Below are positions 23,301 through 34,621 of a stretch of DNA of 64,000 nucleotides, in pieces (the stretch's first letter is position 1; the number at the start of each line of letters is the position of its first letter). The notes under the pieces are model-generated. The model made no database searches, was not told the origin of the DNA, and worked only from the letters and a program-made list of their open reading frames with translations. The DNA lies in NCBI RefSeq assembly GCF_001659605.2, contig NW_025215483.1, forward strand, positions 186,001 through 250,000, in the 5' to 3' direction. The DNA is from Manihot esculenta. Its lineage: Eukaryota > Streptophyta > Magnoliopsida > Malpighiales > Euphorbiaceae. Both the position numbers and the translations under genes were made by a program.

Positions 23301-25312
23301 AGCAACCTACGAGCCTGAAGAGCTGAGATCAGACCTCTAGGTGTACCCCTCTTGTCTCCTCTGAAGACGACCTCTGACCCATCCTGATCTCTGAATCTGA
23401 CTACCTTGTCTCTACAGTCCAAGGTAGCACCATGGGTCGATAACCAATCCATCCCTAGAATGACGTCAAAATCTGTCAAATCTAGAACCACGAGGTCGGC
23501 GGAAAGGCATCTTCCCTCAATGAAAACTGGACTACATTGGCAGACTGCCTCTGCCACTGACGGGTCACACTTGGGTCCACTGACCCATAGGGGACACTCT
23601 AACCCAGAGACCATCAATCCTACCCTCTCCACGGCTCTCGGAGCAACAAAAGAATGAGATGCACCCGGGTCCATTAAGGCATACACATCAGAACAACCAA
23701 TGATGAGATTACCTGCCACCACGGTGTTGGATGTGCTGGCCTCCTGCTGAGTCATAGTGAAGATCCGTGCCGGAGCTGATGGACCTTCACCTCTGTATCC
23801 TGCTGATGAAGAGGCTGACCCTCTCCCTCTGCCTCTGCCACTGGCCTGTGTTGCGGCTGGAGCTACTGGCTGCACCACACTGCCGGAGACTGTCTGCTGA
23901 GACGGTGCTGCAAAGGCTGCTCTAGGACAATCTCGAGCCAAATGACCCGCCTGTCCGCACCTGAAACATGTGTTTGTCCCTGCCAGACATACTCCCTTGT
24001 GTGGTCTCCCACACCTCATACATGCTGTAACCTCTGTGCCAGAGCTTGAGCCACTGCCTAAACCCAGACCTGACTTGATCTTGTTCCAGAACTTATTCTT
24101 CTTAGATTTTCTGTGGCCTCTGTCCCACTTCTTACTGCCTGCAACTGCTGCACTCAGAGAAGAAGAGTCTAACCTTTCCCCACCTGGGGTCTTGGAACCA
24201 GAAGACTGTGCCACTGACTGTTTTACCTTCCCCTCAACGATGGCACAAGCCTCCATTCTCCTAGCCATATCCACTATGGCATGGAAACTCTCCCTCTCTG
24301 CTGACTGTATCAAAGAGGAATACCTGGAGTGCAGCCTCATAATATATCTACTTGACTTCTTTTGATCTGTGTCCAAATTCTGCCCAGCATATGGCAACAA
24401 CTCCAGGAACCTGTCTGTGTACTCCTCCACACTCATCTGTTCAGTCTGCCTCAACTGTTCGAATTCTATTATCTTCTGCTCTCTAGAGCTCTCAGGGAAA
24501 GCCCATCCTGCAAACTCATTTGCAAACTCCTCCCAGGACATACTGTCCGCTCTCGGGTTCACATAGTTCTTAAACCAACCACGTGCTTTCTTGCACTCCA
24601 TTGTGAACCCAGCCATCTGAATGGCTCTACTGTCATCAGCCCCTATCTCATCTGTAATAGTCTTGACCCTGTTCAGATACTCAAATGGGTCATCACCTGT
24701 TCTGTACTGAGGAGCACCCAACTTCATGTAATCGGTCATTTTGACCTTGCTCCCTCCAGATGAGGTAGGTTTGGGTACTTGTGTTTCCGGGACAGTAGGT
24801 ACTGGTGGTGGTGGAGGTGCAACATCCCCTGGGGTAGGGTTTGCTGTACTAGTATAGGGAGGTGGAGGTGGGTACATGGGGTACTGAGAGTATGGTGGGT
24901 AGTAAGGTGGGTATGGCATATGTGGAGGATAAGGGCTAAAACTGGGGTAATCCGATGTACCTCCCATCGAATACCCTGGATGGTGTGAATAGGGTGGGTA
25001 GTGATGTGGCTGGACATAACTCGAGGCCTGATTGCCTCCTTCTGATTCTCCCATGCCCTCCTCCGGCATGCTCACACCAAGATTGCCATCCCTCCTCTGG
25101 TCTACTTCCATATCCTCAGACATTCCTCCCTGCACTGTTCCCCTTACTGATCTGCTTCTACCCAGATCCAAAGACCTTCTAGGGTCTCTAGCTACTCTGT
25201 CTCTGTTGGACCTACTGGACATTGCCCTAGGCAAAGCTGAAGGACGGGCATCAGCGCCCTCGTCCTGAGGTGGCACTCCAGTCAATCGTGCAGATCGACG
25301 AGTTCCTCTCAT
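20327..25312 (-). CDS. gag-pol: Gag-pol polyprotein of chromovirus C (1661 aa, uninterrupted)
   Basis: Start set at the ATG encoding [12 protein letters not shown] (25310-25312), shared with D, 8 nt after an acceptor-like TTTTTCAG; the frame is open 84 nt further upstream. Order, residues approximate: basic N-terminus; Pro/Tyr-rich stretch 100-180; gag capsid domain 200-345; CX2C-like motif and CCHC knuckle [14 protein letters not shown] 425-462; protease with [10 protein letters not shown] near 548 (Asp-Pro-Gly instead of the commoner Asp-Ser/Thr-Gly); RT with [12 protein letters not shown] near 770 and FIDDILVYS near 883; RNase H from YCDAS near 1028; integrase zinc region 1250-1285 and catalytic D, D, E in [18 protein letters not shown] and the segment after FHPQTDGQ (about 1316-1415); GPF motif near RYVGPFEVL; chromodomain at the C-terminus ([13 protein letters not shown]). 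No gag/pol frameshift or stop is present, so processing from a single polyprotein is implied. The product would copy element RNA into DNA in cytoplasmic particles and integrate it in chromatin. Confidence 0.95.
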   Translation of the reverse strand: MRGTRRSARLTGVPPQDEGADARPSALPRAMSSRSNRDRVARDPRRSLDLGRSRSVRGTVQGGMSEDMEVDQRRDGNLGVSMPEEGMGESEGGNQASSYVQPHHYPPYSHHPGYSMGGTSDYPSFSPYPPHMPYPPYYPPYSQYPMYPPPPPYTSTANPTPGDVAPPPPPVPTVPETQVPKPTSSGGSKVKMTDYMKLGAPQYRTGDDPFEYLNRVKTITDEIGADDSRAIQMAGFTMECKKARGWFKNYVNPRADSMSWEEFANEFAGWAFPESSREQKIIEFEQLRQTEQMSVEEYTDRFLELLPYAGQNLDTDQKKSSRYIMRLHSRYSSLIQSAERESFHAIVDMARRMEACAIVEGKVKQSVAQSSGSKTPGGERLDSSSLSAAVAGSKKWDRGHRKSKKNKFWNKIKSGLGLGSGSSSGTEVTACMRCGRPHKGVCLAGTNTCFRCGQAGHLARDCPRAAFAAPSQQTVSGSVVQPVAPAATQASGRGRGRGSASSSAGYRGEGPSAPARIFTMTQQEASTSNTVVAGNLIIGCSDVYALMDPGASHSFVAPRAVERVGLMVSGLECPLWVSGPKCDPSVAEAVCQCSPVFIEGRCLSADLVVLDLTDFDVILGMDWLSTHGATLDCRDKVVRFRDQDGSEVVFRGDKRGTPRGLISALQARRLLRRGCQGFLAHVRELDSHVREPASVPVVSEFLDVFPDELPGLPPAREIEFEIELMPGTRPISIPPYRMAPAELKELKEQLQELVDKGFIRPSTSPWGAPVLFVRKKDGSLRLCIDYRQLNKVTTKNKYPLPRIDDLFDQLAGAGCFSKIDLRSGYHQLRIRNEDVPKTAFRTRYGHYEFLVMPFGLTNAPAAFMDLMNRVFSQYLDHFVIVFIDDILVYSRNAEEHAHHLRTVLQTLREHGLYAKFSKCEFWLRSISFLGHIVSDQGIEVDPKKVEAVANWPRPTTVTEIKSFLGLAGYYRRFVQDFSKIAAPMTKLTKKNQKFMWTDQCEESFEELKRRLTSAPVLALPKSNDDFSVYCDASRVGLGCVLMQNERVIAYASRQLKKHELNYPTHDLEMAAVIFALKMWRHYLYGVRCEIFTDHKSLQYILSQRELNMRQRRWVELLSDYDCKIQYHPGKANVVADALSRKSLGSLSHISAERRPVVKEFHRLMSEGLQLELSGTGALVAQMRVTPVFLEQVAQKQHEDPELVKIARTVQSGQSNEFKFDDKGILRYGNRLCVPDDIGLKGDIMGEAHNTRYSVHPGATKMYQDLKRVYWWPAMKKDVALFVSACDVCQRVKLEHQKPAGMLNPLPIPEWKWENIAMDFVVGLPAASNRLDSIWVIVDRLTKSAHFIPVRSGYSVDKLAQVYVDEIVRLHGVPVSIVSDRGPQFTSRFWRGLQNAMGTRLDFSTAFHPQTDGQSERTIQTIEDMLRMCVLDFGGSWRQHLPLVEFAYNNSYHASIGMAPYEALYGRKCRSPICWEEVGERTLAGPELVELTSRVVPIIRERIRTAASRQKSYADIRRRQLEFQEGDLVLLKVSPIKGVVRFGKKGKLAPRYVGPFEVLQRVGNVSYKLDLPASMERIHPVFHVSLLRKYVSDPSKVLSEPDVEIHEDLTYVEQPVRILDTQIRKLRNKEIPMVKVLWNHHNIEECTWETRESMLQQYPHLF

Positions 25313-25561
25313 TCTATCTTCTGAAAAACAGCACATAGCACAAACATTAGCATCATATGGTTCATGTGGGCACACATGAACCCTCATCACATACATGGCA
25401 TCACATCATAGCATTTATGCACATGCATATCATCATGGCATATCATATTATCATATAGACAGGACTCGACATCCTATCCTAGTGGACATGATTTTCCTAG
25501 TGTGCTTGACCTTCTAGAACATCTATGAGCCCGACACTCTAGGTCCGACCATATGAACCTA
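25313..25561 (-). other. Untranslated leader of element C between primer site and gag
   Basis: 249 bp, A/T-rich, with several upstream ATGs and no conserved coding. It ends in a branch-point-like GCTAATG and a T-rich tract followed by CAG (AG at 25321-25322), a good 3' splice-site candidate. Upstream ATGs here would hinder scanning ribosomes unless the leader is spliced out. Confidence 0.6.
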
Positions 25562-25575
25562 GGGCTCTGATACCA
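25562..25575 (-). other. Primer-binding site of element C (tRNA-iMet type)
   Basis: On the - strand TGGTATCAGAGCCC, three bases after the 5' LTR end; matches the complement of initiator-Met tRNA. Confidence 0.93.
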
Positions 25576-26070
25576 CTCTGTAACGACCCGGAAATCCGAC
25601 CCGTTACCGGCGCTAGGATCCAGATCGGCTTAAGGCCGCCGGGACCCGTAGCAAGCCAAGCATACCTCCTGTAACCTGTAATATCCCATACATGATCAAC
25701 ATACATAAAACTGTAAACTTTTTCTTTCTTTTTCCAAGCTTAACCTGAACATGTGCACATCTAATAACATAACCACCACTGGAGTCCTCATCAAATACTC
25801 CAATGGGGTATTTCATCATTCGATAAGCTTGGACTATCAAATACATCATAAAAACATTTCTATAGATCATGTGCCAAGGGGATAACCATAAACATAGGGT
25901 CAAGCACATACTAATCCTCAATCATCATCATCATTACATATCATAACTATACATTACTCATTCATTACATGGTCATAAATACTCATTACATCATGTTCAT
26001 GTCCACTATTATCTATTACAACATACAAGGCTTGACTTCACTCTAGCCGACTTCTTGACCTATCCTGTAC

Positions 26071-27283
26071 CTGCAACTTTGGGGATAAAGGGAGTGGGGT
26101 GAGCTACTAGAGCCCAGTGAGCAGAAACTAAAAACATTTGTTTTAATTCCACCCTTTTTAGGTATATTATTAATCATTTTATTATTATTATTTAGCTTTT
26201 TCTTTTTCTTTTTCTTATTCATGCTTCCATGTATGCGCCATAACACAAACAATTCACAACAAGGATGAACTTGTCACCATATAGCCCCAATCTTTCTTAC
26301 TCATACATGCCGGGGGCGTAGAGCCGTAGCAGGCACACCCGGACTTTCATAATCAGTCATAGTGCCAGGGGCGTAGAGCCGTAGCAGGCACACCTGGACT
26401 CACATAGGCTATCATGACATACAAGGGCTAATGGATCATTCAACATTCATCCACATCAACAACAAAGTATGCAATGCAACATATTCGTGAATTCTAATGC
26501 ATACAACCTAATATTGCATAGCATAATGATGCATGGGCAATGCTTTATGATTCATTCATTTATTCCTTTACTTTAAAGCTTAAGGGGTTGTTCCACTCAC
26601 CTGGCAACTGAAGCTTTAACGACGAACTCTGAACGACTATCTCACAACCGGGGGTCTCGGTCCTTCGGGTCCGAACCTACACAGGTGGACTCAAATGAGG
26701 CACCGAACATACATGAATATGACTCTAAAATACTCCCCAAAAACCCCCTAAAACCTCCTGAAAACCTCACATGAAAACATGTAAGAAATGGCTGGACAGG
26801 GCACTTTCGGCGGCAGGTTCGGCGGCCGAAAGTCCCTCTGCAGCCGAAAGTCATGCAGGTTCGGCGGCACTTTCGGCGGCCGAACCTCCCAGACAGAGAC
26901 GAAACTTGAGTTTCGGGGGCAGGCTTCGGCAGCCGAAACTGCCTCCACAAGGGGGTTCGGCGGCCGAAAGTCACTTCGGCGGCCGAACCTGAGTTTCTGC
27001 CGAAGGGCAGAAACTTGGTTCCCTTGTGTCCAAAGCCTCCAAAATGCCTCAAAACATGCATAAACTTGTTTCTACACATGCATAAACATCACACATCACA
27101 CCTAGGGGTCTCAAACTATAATATACCCCAACTACAACACTTCAAACCACACATTTCCAACATACATTGCTCAAATCACATCATGAACCCATAAACCTAA
27201 CAACAAGCCTAAACATGCATTCTACCCCATCAACTTGCATAAAACTTTCATAAAACATAAAAGAAGCATAGATCGAAGCTTAC
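26071..27283 (-). other. Predicted spliced leader sites in the C 5' LTR
   Basis: On the - strand: donor CAAGAG|GTAAGC (GT at 27283-27282), acceptor CACCTGTGTAG|G (AG at 26678-26677), donor TTGCCAG|GTGAGTGG (GT at 26600-26599), so exon 2 would be 26676-26601 (76 nt), and acceptor AAGTTGCAG|GTACAGG (AG at 26072-26071). The final acceptor before gag has AG at 25322-25321. Order and motif classes match A, B, D and E although much of the intervening sequence differs. Confidence 0.5.
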
Positions 27284-27514
27284 CTCTTGAAGATCTAGAG
27301 GAAGAACGATCCTAGCTCGGAAAATGGAGGGATTTAGCTCCAAGTCTTCCAAGCTCCAAACTTGCTTGAAAACACTCAAAAACTTCTGTGGAACCTTAAA
27401 ACTCAAAGAAAAATAGTGGGGATTGAAGGAAAAACACAAGATTTGGGAGAGGGAGGTCGGAAGCTCGCTGAGGTCGAAAATGGGAGAAAACTCTCCCATT
27501 TCGGCTAAGTGCCC

Positions 27515-27522
27515 CTTTTATA
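27515..27522 (-). promoter_or_regulatory. TATA box of element C promoter (5' LTR)
   Basis: CTATAAAAGGGG on the - strand, about 360 bp from the LTR start, directly downstream of the quasi-palindrome module 27539-27721. Transcription is expected to begin near 27485, leaving a long R/U5. Confidence 0.8.
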
Positions 27523-27881
27523 GGTGGCTGGCCAGGCCACGTTCGGGGGCCGAAGGTGCCTCCGCATGCATGCAAGGTTCGGCGGCCGAACTTGGAGTTC
27601 GGCGGCCGAACCTGCATTTCCCTCACTCAAAACTTTCGGGCGCCTAAAGTCCCTCCGAAAGCATGCATGTTCGGCGGCCGAACTTCGGAGTTCGGCGGCC
27701 GAACCTGGGTTTTCCTCCAAAGATTTTTCATGTAAAAACTTATTTAAATTTCTTACTTAAAAACATGAAATACATGAAAACATTTCATAAAATCATAGTT
27801 TTACCCTTCTAGAGGTTTCCGACATCCGAGGCCCCACCGGACGGTAGGGATTCCGATACCGGAGTCTAGCCGGGTATTACA

Positions 27882-27886
27882 ATATC
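27882..27886. repeat. Target-site duplication, right copy (element C)
   Basis: ATATC, identical to 17888-17892, followed by the resumed internal sequence of A (AGTCCCGCAGGCTC), which is contiguous in B at 36263 onward. Confidence 0.97.
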
Positions 27887-28780
27887 AGTCCCGCAGGCTC
27901 ATCGTTAGACAGGAAAAGTTGTCAGAGGGTTCTAACTCTTGTGAGCAAGTTTGTCAGGACAGGGAATCAGCCTCAGTACCCTTTACTAGAGAGAGAGTTC
28001 TAGATGTTTCCCAGATGATCTGTCAGGTTTACCATCTGTTAGAGAATTAGAGGTTGGAATGAGAATGATATCTGGCCGCAGAATCATTTCTTTCCTTCTA
28101 CCCTACAGGATGGCACCTGCAGAGAAAGAGAGAGTTCAGAAGAGTCAGAAAAGTATAAGAGAGCTTAGTGGATAAAGGGTGTATCTGACTTAGTACCTCA
28201 CCCTGGAAGATTCCAGTGTTGTTGTGGAAAACGAAGGATAGACTCTTGAGATTTTGTTATAACTGTTTACAGTTAACAGGGTCACTACTAAGCAATTACA
28301 GGTGTTCCTAGATAGGATTGATTGATCTACTAACTGTTCTAATCAAAGAAGATTGGATTGCAGATTGGTATGATCAGAGTACAGATTGGAGCAATACCTG
28401 TTGAGAGTTAGAGATTAAGTCAGTTTAGTAAAGAAGAAGAAAGGCGGGCAAGGATCAGTATTACAAGGTTGGTAATACAGATTGGTAGAAAAGATTGATG
28501 ATCTATTGGAACTGTTAGTGGAAACTGGTTGTGATTCCAGTGTGATTACGGATTGGTATCATTACAGATTTGTATCTGTTAAGAATTAAAAGTGAGAGTT
28601 TTCACAAAGAGATTAGTTTAGTTAAGAGAAAGAAAAGAAGAATAAGGATCAGAGTAGCGCAGCGAAAGCTGTGGAGTTCAGAAAAAGGTTATGAGTATAA
28701 ACTCAGATCAGGAGAATAGAGGTATAGATTCTCTCTTTAGAGAGAAGTGATAGGCTTTACTTGCTTATCTGTTTGTTTTT
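27887..28780 (+). pseudogene. Decayed protease-RT remnant and 3' internal region of element A
   Basis: Continuation of the remnant interrupted by C. Alignable by eye to the C coding strand: the protease-RT linker (CTTGTGAGCAAGTTTGTCAG near 27938, CCCTACAGGATGGCACCTGC near 28101), then the RT start (GATAAAGGGTGTATCTGACT near 28172; GACTCTTGAGATTTTGTTAT near 28241, where C encodes [11 protein letters not shown]), full of indels and stops. Resemblance ends near 28335. The remaining 440 bp is purine-rich, contains an approximate duplication (about 28350-28460 resembling about 28545-28655, both ending AAGGATCAG), and has no coding signal. Confidence 0.75.
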
Positions 28781-28816
28781 AACATTCGAGGACGAATGTT
28801 TTGTAAGGGGGGAAGA
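28781..28816 (+). promoter_or_regulatory. Hairpin and polypurine tract of element A
   Basis: Perfect inverted repeat AACATTCG/CGAATGTT with a 4-base loop (28781-28800), then the tract AAGGGGGGAAGA (28805-28816) one base before the 3' LTR. B has the same at 37157-37192. Confidence 0.88.
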
Positions 28817-28817
28817 T

Positions 28818-31211
28818 TGTAATACCCGGCTAGTTCAGACATCGGAGTTCCTACCGTCCGGTGGAATTTTGAATGTCAGAGTTTCCCTGAAGGGTAGAGT
28901 GAAGGTTTTCTAAAATGTTTTGATATGTTTTAAGTTTTTGAGTTGAAAAGGAAATGAGTTTTTAAGAGAAAAGGCTAAGGAAGATTTTCCCACTTTCGGC
29001 CCCCTAAAGTTAAAGTTCGGCTGCCGAAAGTACCCCACGTTCGGCCCCCTAAACTTAAGGTTCGGCCCCCTAAAGTGGTGAGGTGTTGCATGGAGCTTTG
29101 GCCACCCAACGTGAAGCGGTGGTGCACTTTTAAAGGTGCTTTTGGCCGACTAAGGAGGTGCTTAGGCTCTCCTTTGGTTCAGGAACTTGCTCATGCTTTC
29201 TCTCAATGATCTTCCATAGTTTTACATCAAATCTTTCAAAGAAAAGTAGGTTTTAAGTGAGTTAAAGGGAGTTTTGAGAAGTTGTGGAGTTTAGGAGCTT
29301 GTGAAGCTTGAATCTCCATCTCTTCAAGTTAGGAGTCACGCCAGCCTTTGTTCTTCAATAGGTAAGTGTGAATCCTTGGTTTTAATTATGTTTTAAATGA
29401 GTTTGATGAGGGGAAAGGGGAGTTGTGCATGTGTATGCATGAGTTGTGCATATTAGGGTGTATGGATCCTATGCTTTGTTTGTGGTTGTTGTGTGTTATT
29501 TGTTGGAGTTTTAATGTGTTTAAGACTCCTATATGCATGATTAAGTGTTTAGAGTATGTTTGGAGAGGTTGGATGCATGTTTGGAGGGTTGAAGTTCGGA
29601 TGGCAGGCGTTCTTGTGCACGAAACTGAGTTCTGGATGAACCCAGGTTCGGCCCCCGAAAGTCCAAGTTAGGCCGCCGAACATGCCTGACTTTCGTCTCT
29701 GGAGGAAACATTCGGCCGCCGAAGGTGCTGCCGAAGGTGCCCTGTCCAGCTTTCCTTTGCTTGTTTTGCATGCATGTTTTGAGGTGTTTTAAGGGGTCTT
29801 AAGGGGAGATGTTTAGAGGTATGTTAGAGTATGTTGGTCCCTCACTTGAGTCCATCTGTGTAGGCACAGAACAGAGGAACCAGAGAGAGCAGCAGTGAGT
29901 GTTGCTTCAGAGTTTGCAGAGTTAGCCCAGGGTTAGCCAAGCATTGGCTAGAGGTGAGTAGAACTAAACTTAATCTTTTATTAAAGAAACATAATGCTTT
30001 AGCATAGTTCATGCATCATGAATGCTATGATATGTATTAGGGTGATTGCATTAGAATCACGAATGTGAAGCATTGCATATTATGTGATCAGAGATTAGGT
30101 GGACCCAGGCGACTCCAATAGCCTAAGCTTCGGCTCCTGTCATTGTGTCAGGTCAGTTGGGCAATTACTTGTTGGAATGCCCTGTGTAGCTCCTTTGGGG
30201 GCCAGTGTTGACAGAGGGTATTTTTGGGGTCATGTCTACCTTAGTGGGGATTGGACCAAGGCGACTTCAATAGCCCGTCGAGGGAGTTTTGGGGTCATGT
30301 CTAATCCAAGATATATTGAGATGCTTGTGTTGTGATGCATTTTCATATATAGTGCGTATGAATGAACTGTTTTCAATGTTTCTACTCACTGGGCTTTAGA
30401 AGCTCATCCCTTTCCCTTAATCCCAGTTTTGCAGGTACAGGGTTAGCTGGGAAGTCAGAAGCATCAGAGTGTTGGCTTCAGTATGTTTGTGTATAGCATA
30501 GTGTGGACATGATGTATGTAAAAGGATATATGTAAAGTGATGTAATAGTTAGTCAGTTAAGGTATAAATGTATTAGAATGTGCTTTTGCCTATTGTCTAT
30601 AGTATGTTTTATCCCTTGTCTATGCATGTATCCTGTTTTCAGTTTAATGATGAGCAATGAGTCAAACCAGGCTTAATAACATGTTGTGTTTCGAAAACCC
30701 AGTGAATTATAACTGTGAGGGAAGACAGGGATTACTTCCTTTGACCCAAGACCAGTGCAATAGGAAAGACCAGGTTTGATTCCTGTGATCCACAGAGTAG
30801 ACCACTAGAGAAGACCAGGTTTGATTCCTGTGACTCTATGGTAACCAAGTTAACTTATGATATGCTGACCCTTACAGAGTGGGTTCTATGCTGCAGAGCG
30901 CATAGGGTATGGAGGTTACTTGGTAAAGCATCACTGGTGTATTATAGATAGCCAGAGGGCTAGTTCAGATTAGTATATCTGAGCATTTGGTTCATATGGT
31001 TGGACCTATAGGACAGTGTTTTAAAGGTTAAGTCTGGTAGTTTTAAAGACAAGTTTTAAAAAGTAATAGTCCAGTCGGATCATGTATGGGATTTTAACAG
31101 GTACACAGAGTTCATAGCAGGCTTACTACGGGTCCCGGCGGCCTTAAGCCGATCTGGATCCTAGTGCCGAGCAGTTTGGGCCGTTACAAAGAGGGTACCG
31201 GTTTCCGGGCT
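28818..31211 (+). repeat. 3' LTR of element A (lacks last ~6 bases at gap)
   Basis: Matches the LTR at 13837-16237 with one G missing in a G-run near 30197; that indel creates an accidental 78-codon ORF at 30099-30335. The sequence stops six bases short of the LTR end because of the gap. Confidence 0.95.
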
Positions 31212-32211
31212 NNNNNNNNNNNNNNNNNNNNNNNNNNNNNNNNNNNNNNNNNNNNNNNNNNNNNNNNNNNNNNNNNNNNNNNNNNNNNNNNNNNNNNNNN
31301 NNNNNNNNNNNNNNNNNNNNNNNNNNNNNNNNNNNNNNNNNNNNNNNNNNNNNNNNNNNNNNNNNNNNNNNNNNNNNNNNNNNNNNNNNNNNNNNNNNNN
31401 NNNNNNNNNNNNNNNNNNNNNNNNNNNNNNNNNNNNNNNNNNNNNNNNNNNNNNNNNNNNNNNNNNNNNNNNNNNNNNNNNNNNNNNNNNNNNNNNNNNN
31501 NNNNNNNNNNNNNNNNNNNNNNNNNNNNNNNNNNNNNNNNNNNNNNNNNNNNNNNNNNNNNNNNNNNNNNNNNNNNNNNNNNNNNNNNNNNNNNNNNNNN
31601 NNNNNNNNNNNNNNNNNNNNNNNNNNNNNNNNNNNNNNNNNNNNNNNNNNNNNNNNNNNNNNNNNNNNNNNNNNNNNNNNNNNNNNNNNNNNNNNNNNNN
31701 NNNNNNNNNNNNNNNNNNNNNNNNNNNNNNNNNNNNNNNNNNNNNNNNNNNNNNNNNNNNNNNNNNNNNNNNNNNNNNNNNNNNNNNNNNNNNNNNNNNN
31801 NNNNNNNNNNNNNNNNNNNNNNNNNNNNNNNNNNNNNNNNNNNNNNNNNNNNNNNNNNNNNNNNNNNNNNNNNNNNNNNNNNNNNNNNNNNNNNNNNNNN
31901 NNNNNNNNNNNNNNNNNNNNNNNNNNNNNNNNNNNNNNNNNNNNNNNNNNNNNNNNNNNNNNNNNNNNNNNNNNNNNNNNNNNNNNNNNNNNNNNNNNNN
32001 NNNNNNNNNNNNNNNNNNNNNNNNNNNNNNNNNNNNNNNNNNNNNNNNNNNNNNNNNNNNNNNNNNNNNNNNNNNNNNNNNNNNNNNNNNNNNNNNNNNN
32101 NNNNNNNNNNNNNNNNNNNNNNNNNNNNNNNNNNNNNNNNNNNNNNNNNNNNNNNNNNNNNNNNNNNNNNNNNNNNNNNNNNNNNNNNNNNNNNNNNNNN
32201 NNNNNNNNNNN
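31212..32211. other. Assembly gap (1000 N) between elements A and B
   Basis: Exactly 1000 N. The left edge is 6 bases before the end of the A 3' LTR and the right edge is base 5 of the B 5' LTR. Satellite orientation differs on the two sides of the A+B block, so the gap may hide an orientation switch or a misjoin. Confidence 0.99.
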
Positions 32212-34607
32212 ATACCCGGCTAGTTCAGACATCGGAGTTCCTACCGTCCGGTGGAATTTTGAATGTCAGAGTTTCCCTGAAGGGTAGAGTGAAGGTTTTC
32301 TAAAATGTTTTGATATGTTTTAAGTTTTTGAGTTGAAAAGGAAATGAGTTTTTAAGAGAAAAGGCTAAGGAAGATTTTCCCACTTTCGGCCCCCTAAAGT
32401 TAAAGTTCGGCTGCCGAAAGTACCCCACGTTCGGCCCCCTAAACTTAAGGTTCGGCCCCCTAAAGTGGTGAGGTGTTGCATGGAGCTTTGGCCACCCAAC
32501 GTGAAGCGGTGGTGCACTTTTAAAGGTGCTTTTGGCCGACTAAGGAGGTGCTTAGGCTCTCCTTTGGTTCAGGAACTTGCTCATGCTTTCTCTCAATGAT
32601 CTTCCATAGTTTTACATCAAATCTTTCAAAGAAAAGTAGGTTTTAAGTGAGTTAAAGGGAGTTTTGAGAAGTTGTGGAGTTTAGGAGCTTGTGAAGCTTG
32701 AATCTCCATCTCTTCAAGTTAGGAGTCACGCCAGCCTTTGTTCTTCAATAGGTAAGTGTGAATCCTTGGTTTTAATTATGTTTTAAATGAGTTTGATGAG
32801 GGGAAAGGGGAGTTGTGCATGTGTATGCATGAGTTGTGCATATTAGGGTGTATGGATCCTATGCTTTGTTTGTGGTTGTTGTGTGTTATTTGTTGGAGTT
32901 TTAATGTGTTTAAGACTCCTATATGCATGATTAAGTGTTTAGAGTATGTTTGGAGAGGTTGGATGCATGTTTGGAGGGTTGAAGTTCGGATGGCAGGCGT
33001 TCTTGTGCACGAAACTGAGTTCTGGATGAACCCAGGTTCGGCCCCCGAAAGTCCAAGTTAGGCCGCCGAACATGCCTGACTTTCGTCTCTGGAGGAAACA
33101 TTCGGCCGCCGAAGGTGCTGCCGAAGGTGCCCTGTCCAGCTTTCCTTTGCTTGTTTTGCATGCATGTTTTGAGGTGTTTTAAGGGGTCTTAAGGGGAGAT
33201 GTTTAGAGGTATGTTAGAGTATGTTGGTCCCTCACTTGAGTCCATCTGTGTAGGCACAGAACAGAGGAACCAGAGAGAGCAGCAGTGAGTGTTGCTTCAG
33301 AGTTTGCAGAGTTAGCCCAGGGTTAGCCAAGCATTGGCTAGAGGTGAGTAGAACTAAACTTAATCTTTTATTAAAGAAACATAATGCTTTAGCATAGTTC
33401 ATGCATCATGAATGCTATGATATGTATTAGGGTGATTGCATTAGAATCACGAATGTGAAGCATTGCATATTATGTGATCAGAGATTAGGTGGACCCAGGC
33501 GACTCCAATAGCCTAAGCTTCGGCTCCTGTCATTGTGTCAGGTCAGTTGGGCAATTACTTGTTGGAATGCCCTGTGTAGCTCCTTTGGGGGGCCAGTGTT
33601 GACAGAGGGTATTTTTGGGGTCATGTCTACCTTAGTGGGGATTGGACCAAGGCGACTTCAATAGCCCGTCGAGGGAGTTTTGGGGTCATGTCTAATCCAA
33701 GATATATTGAGATGCTTGTGTTGTGATGCATTTTCATATATAGTGCGTATGAATGAACTGTTTTCAATGTTTCTACTCACTGGGCTTTAGAAGCTCATCC
33801 CTTTCCCTTAATCCCAGTTTTGCAGGTACAGGGTTAGCTGGGAAGTCAGAAGCATCAGAGTGTTGGCTTCAGTATGTTTGTGTATAGCATAGTGTGGACA
33901 TGATGTATGTAAAAGGATATATGTAAAGTGATGTAATAGTTAGTCAGTTAAGGTATAAATGTATTAGAATGTGCTTTTGCCTATTGTCTATAGTATGTTT
34001 ATCCCTTGTCTATGCATGTATCCTGTTTTCAGTTTAATGATGAGCAATGAGTCAAACCAGGCTTAATAACATGTTGTGTTTCGAAAACCCAGTGAATTAT
34101 AACTGTGAGGGAAGACAGGGATTACTTCCTTTGACCCAAGACCAGTGCAATAGGAAAGACCAGGTTTGATTCCTGTGATCCACAGAGTAGACCACTAGAG
34201 AAGACCAGGTTTGATTCCTGTGACTCTATGGTAACCAAGTTAACTTATGATATGCTGACCCTTACAGAGTGGGTTCTATGCTGCAGAGCGCATAGGGTAT
34301 GGAGGTTACTTGGTAAAGCATCACTGGTGTATTATAGATAGCCAGAGGGCTAGTTCAGATTAGTATATCTGAGCATTTGGTTCATATGGTTGGACCTATA
34401 GGACAGTGTTTTAAAGGTTAAGTCTGGTAGTTTTAAAGACAAGTTTTAAAAAGTAATAGTCCAGTCGGATCATGTATGGGATTTTAACAGGTACACAGAG
34501 TTCATAGCAGGCTTACTACGGGTCCCGGCGGCCTTAAGCCGATCTGGATCCTAGTGCCGAGCAGTTTGGGCCGTTACAAAGAGGGTACCGGTTTCCGGGC
34601 TGTTACA
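32212..34607 (+). repeat. 5' LTR of element B
   Basis: Starts at base 5 of the LTR because of the gap; ends GTTACA before the primer site. Splice-like sites correspond to those of A: donor GT at 32752, exon-2-like 33254-33343, acceptor with exon start at 33826. Confidence 0.95.
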
Positions 34608-34609
34608 GT

Positions 34610-34621
34610 TGGTATCAGAGC
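34610..34621 (+). other. Primer-binding site of element B (tRNA-iMet type)
   Basis: TGGTATCAGAGC, identical to that of A and two bases after the LTR. Confidence 0.9.

Larger units (their letters stand above)
17893..27881 (-). mobile_element. Element C: full-length, apparently intact Ty3/gypsy chromovirus, nested in A
   Basis: 9989 bp, - strand. 5' LTR 25579-27881, primer site 25562-25575, one uninterrupted gag-pol frame 25312-20327, polypurine tract 20196-20210, 3' LTR 17893-20195. Both LTRs are 2303 bp. Every open frame in one recurs unchanged in the other at a constant offset of 7686 with no indel, so they look identical by eye. Flanked by perfect ATATC duplications. The domain order with a C-terminal chromodomain places it in the chromoviruses, probably the Tekay/Del lineage (lineage is inference). 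It is the youngest insertion here and the only one with coding capacity for autonomous movement. Confidence 0.95.
25579..27881 (-). repeat. 5' LTR of element C (2303 bp)
   Basis: Same sequence and length as the LTR at 17893-20195. Reading from the element's 5' end (27881): U3 with the two-copy quasi-palindrome module (27721-27539), TATA box at 27522-27515, first donor-like site at 27283, second motif cluster (about 27010-26800), exon-2-like segment 26676-26601, minisatellite 26399-26308, acceptor at 26071, and the LTR end at 25579. Confidence 0.96.
13837..31211 (+). mobile_element. Element A: non-autonomous gypsy-type LTR retrotransposon carrying a nested element
   Basis: Structure: 5' LTR 13837-16237, tRNA-iMet-type primer site 16240-16251, short gag-like ORF 16501-17040, decayed gag/protease/RT remnants, polypurine tract 28805-28816, 3' LTR 28818-31211 (last about 6 bases lost in the gap). 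Without nested element C the internal region is about 2.6 kb. The two LTRs look identical except for one G in a G-run (present near 15217, missing near 30197), so insertion is recent. The 39 nt at 16146-16184, near the LTR 3' end, match the LTR of C exactly (17927-17965, reverse strand), which makes a C-like element the likely helper. The left flank is satellite (GCTTC); the right flank lies in the gap, so the target duplication cannot be seen. Confidence 0.93.

Noticed and set aside
20327..25312. tRNA or other small RNA genes within or beside the elements
   Set aside because: The only tRNA-like sequences are the short primer-binding sites; no cloverleaf-sized match was seen.
30099..30335. 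78-codon ORF in the A 3' LTR
   Set aside because: Created by a single missing G in a G-run; absent from the three other LTR copies.
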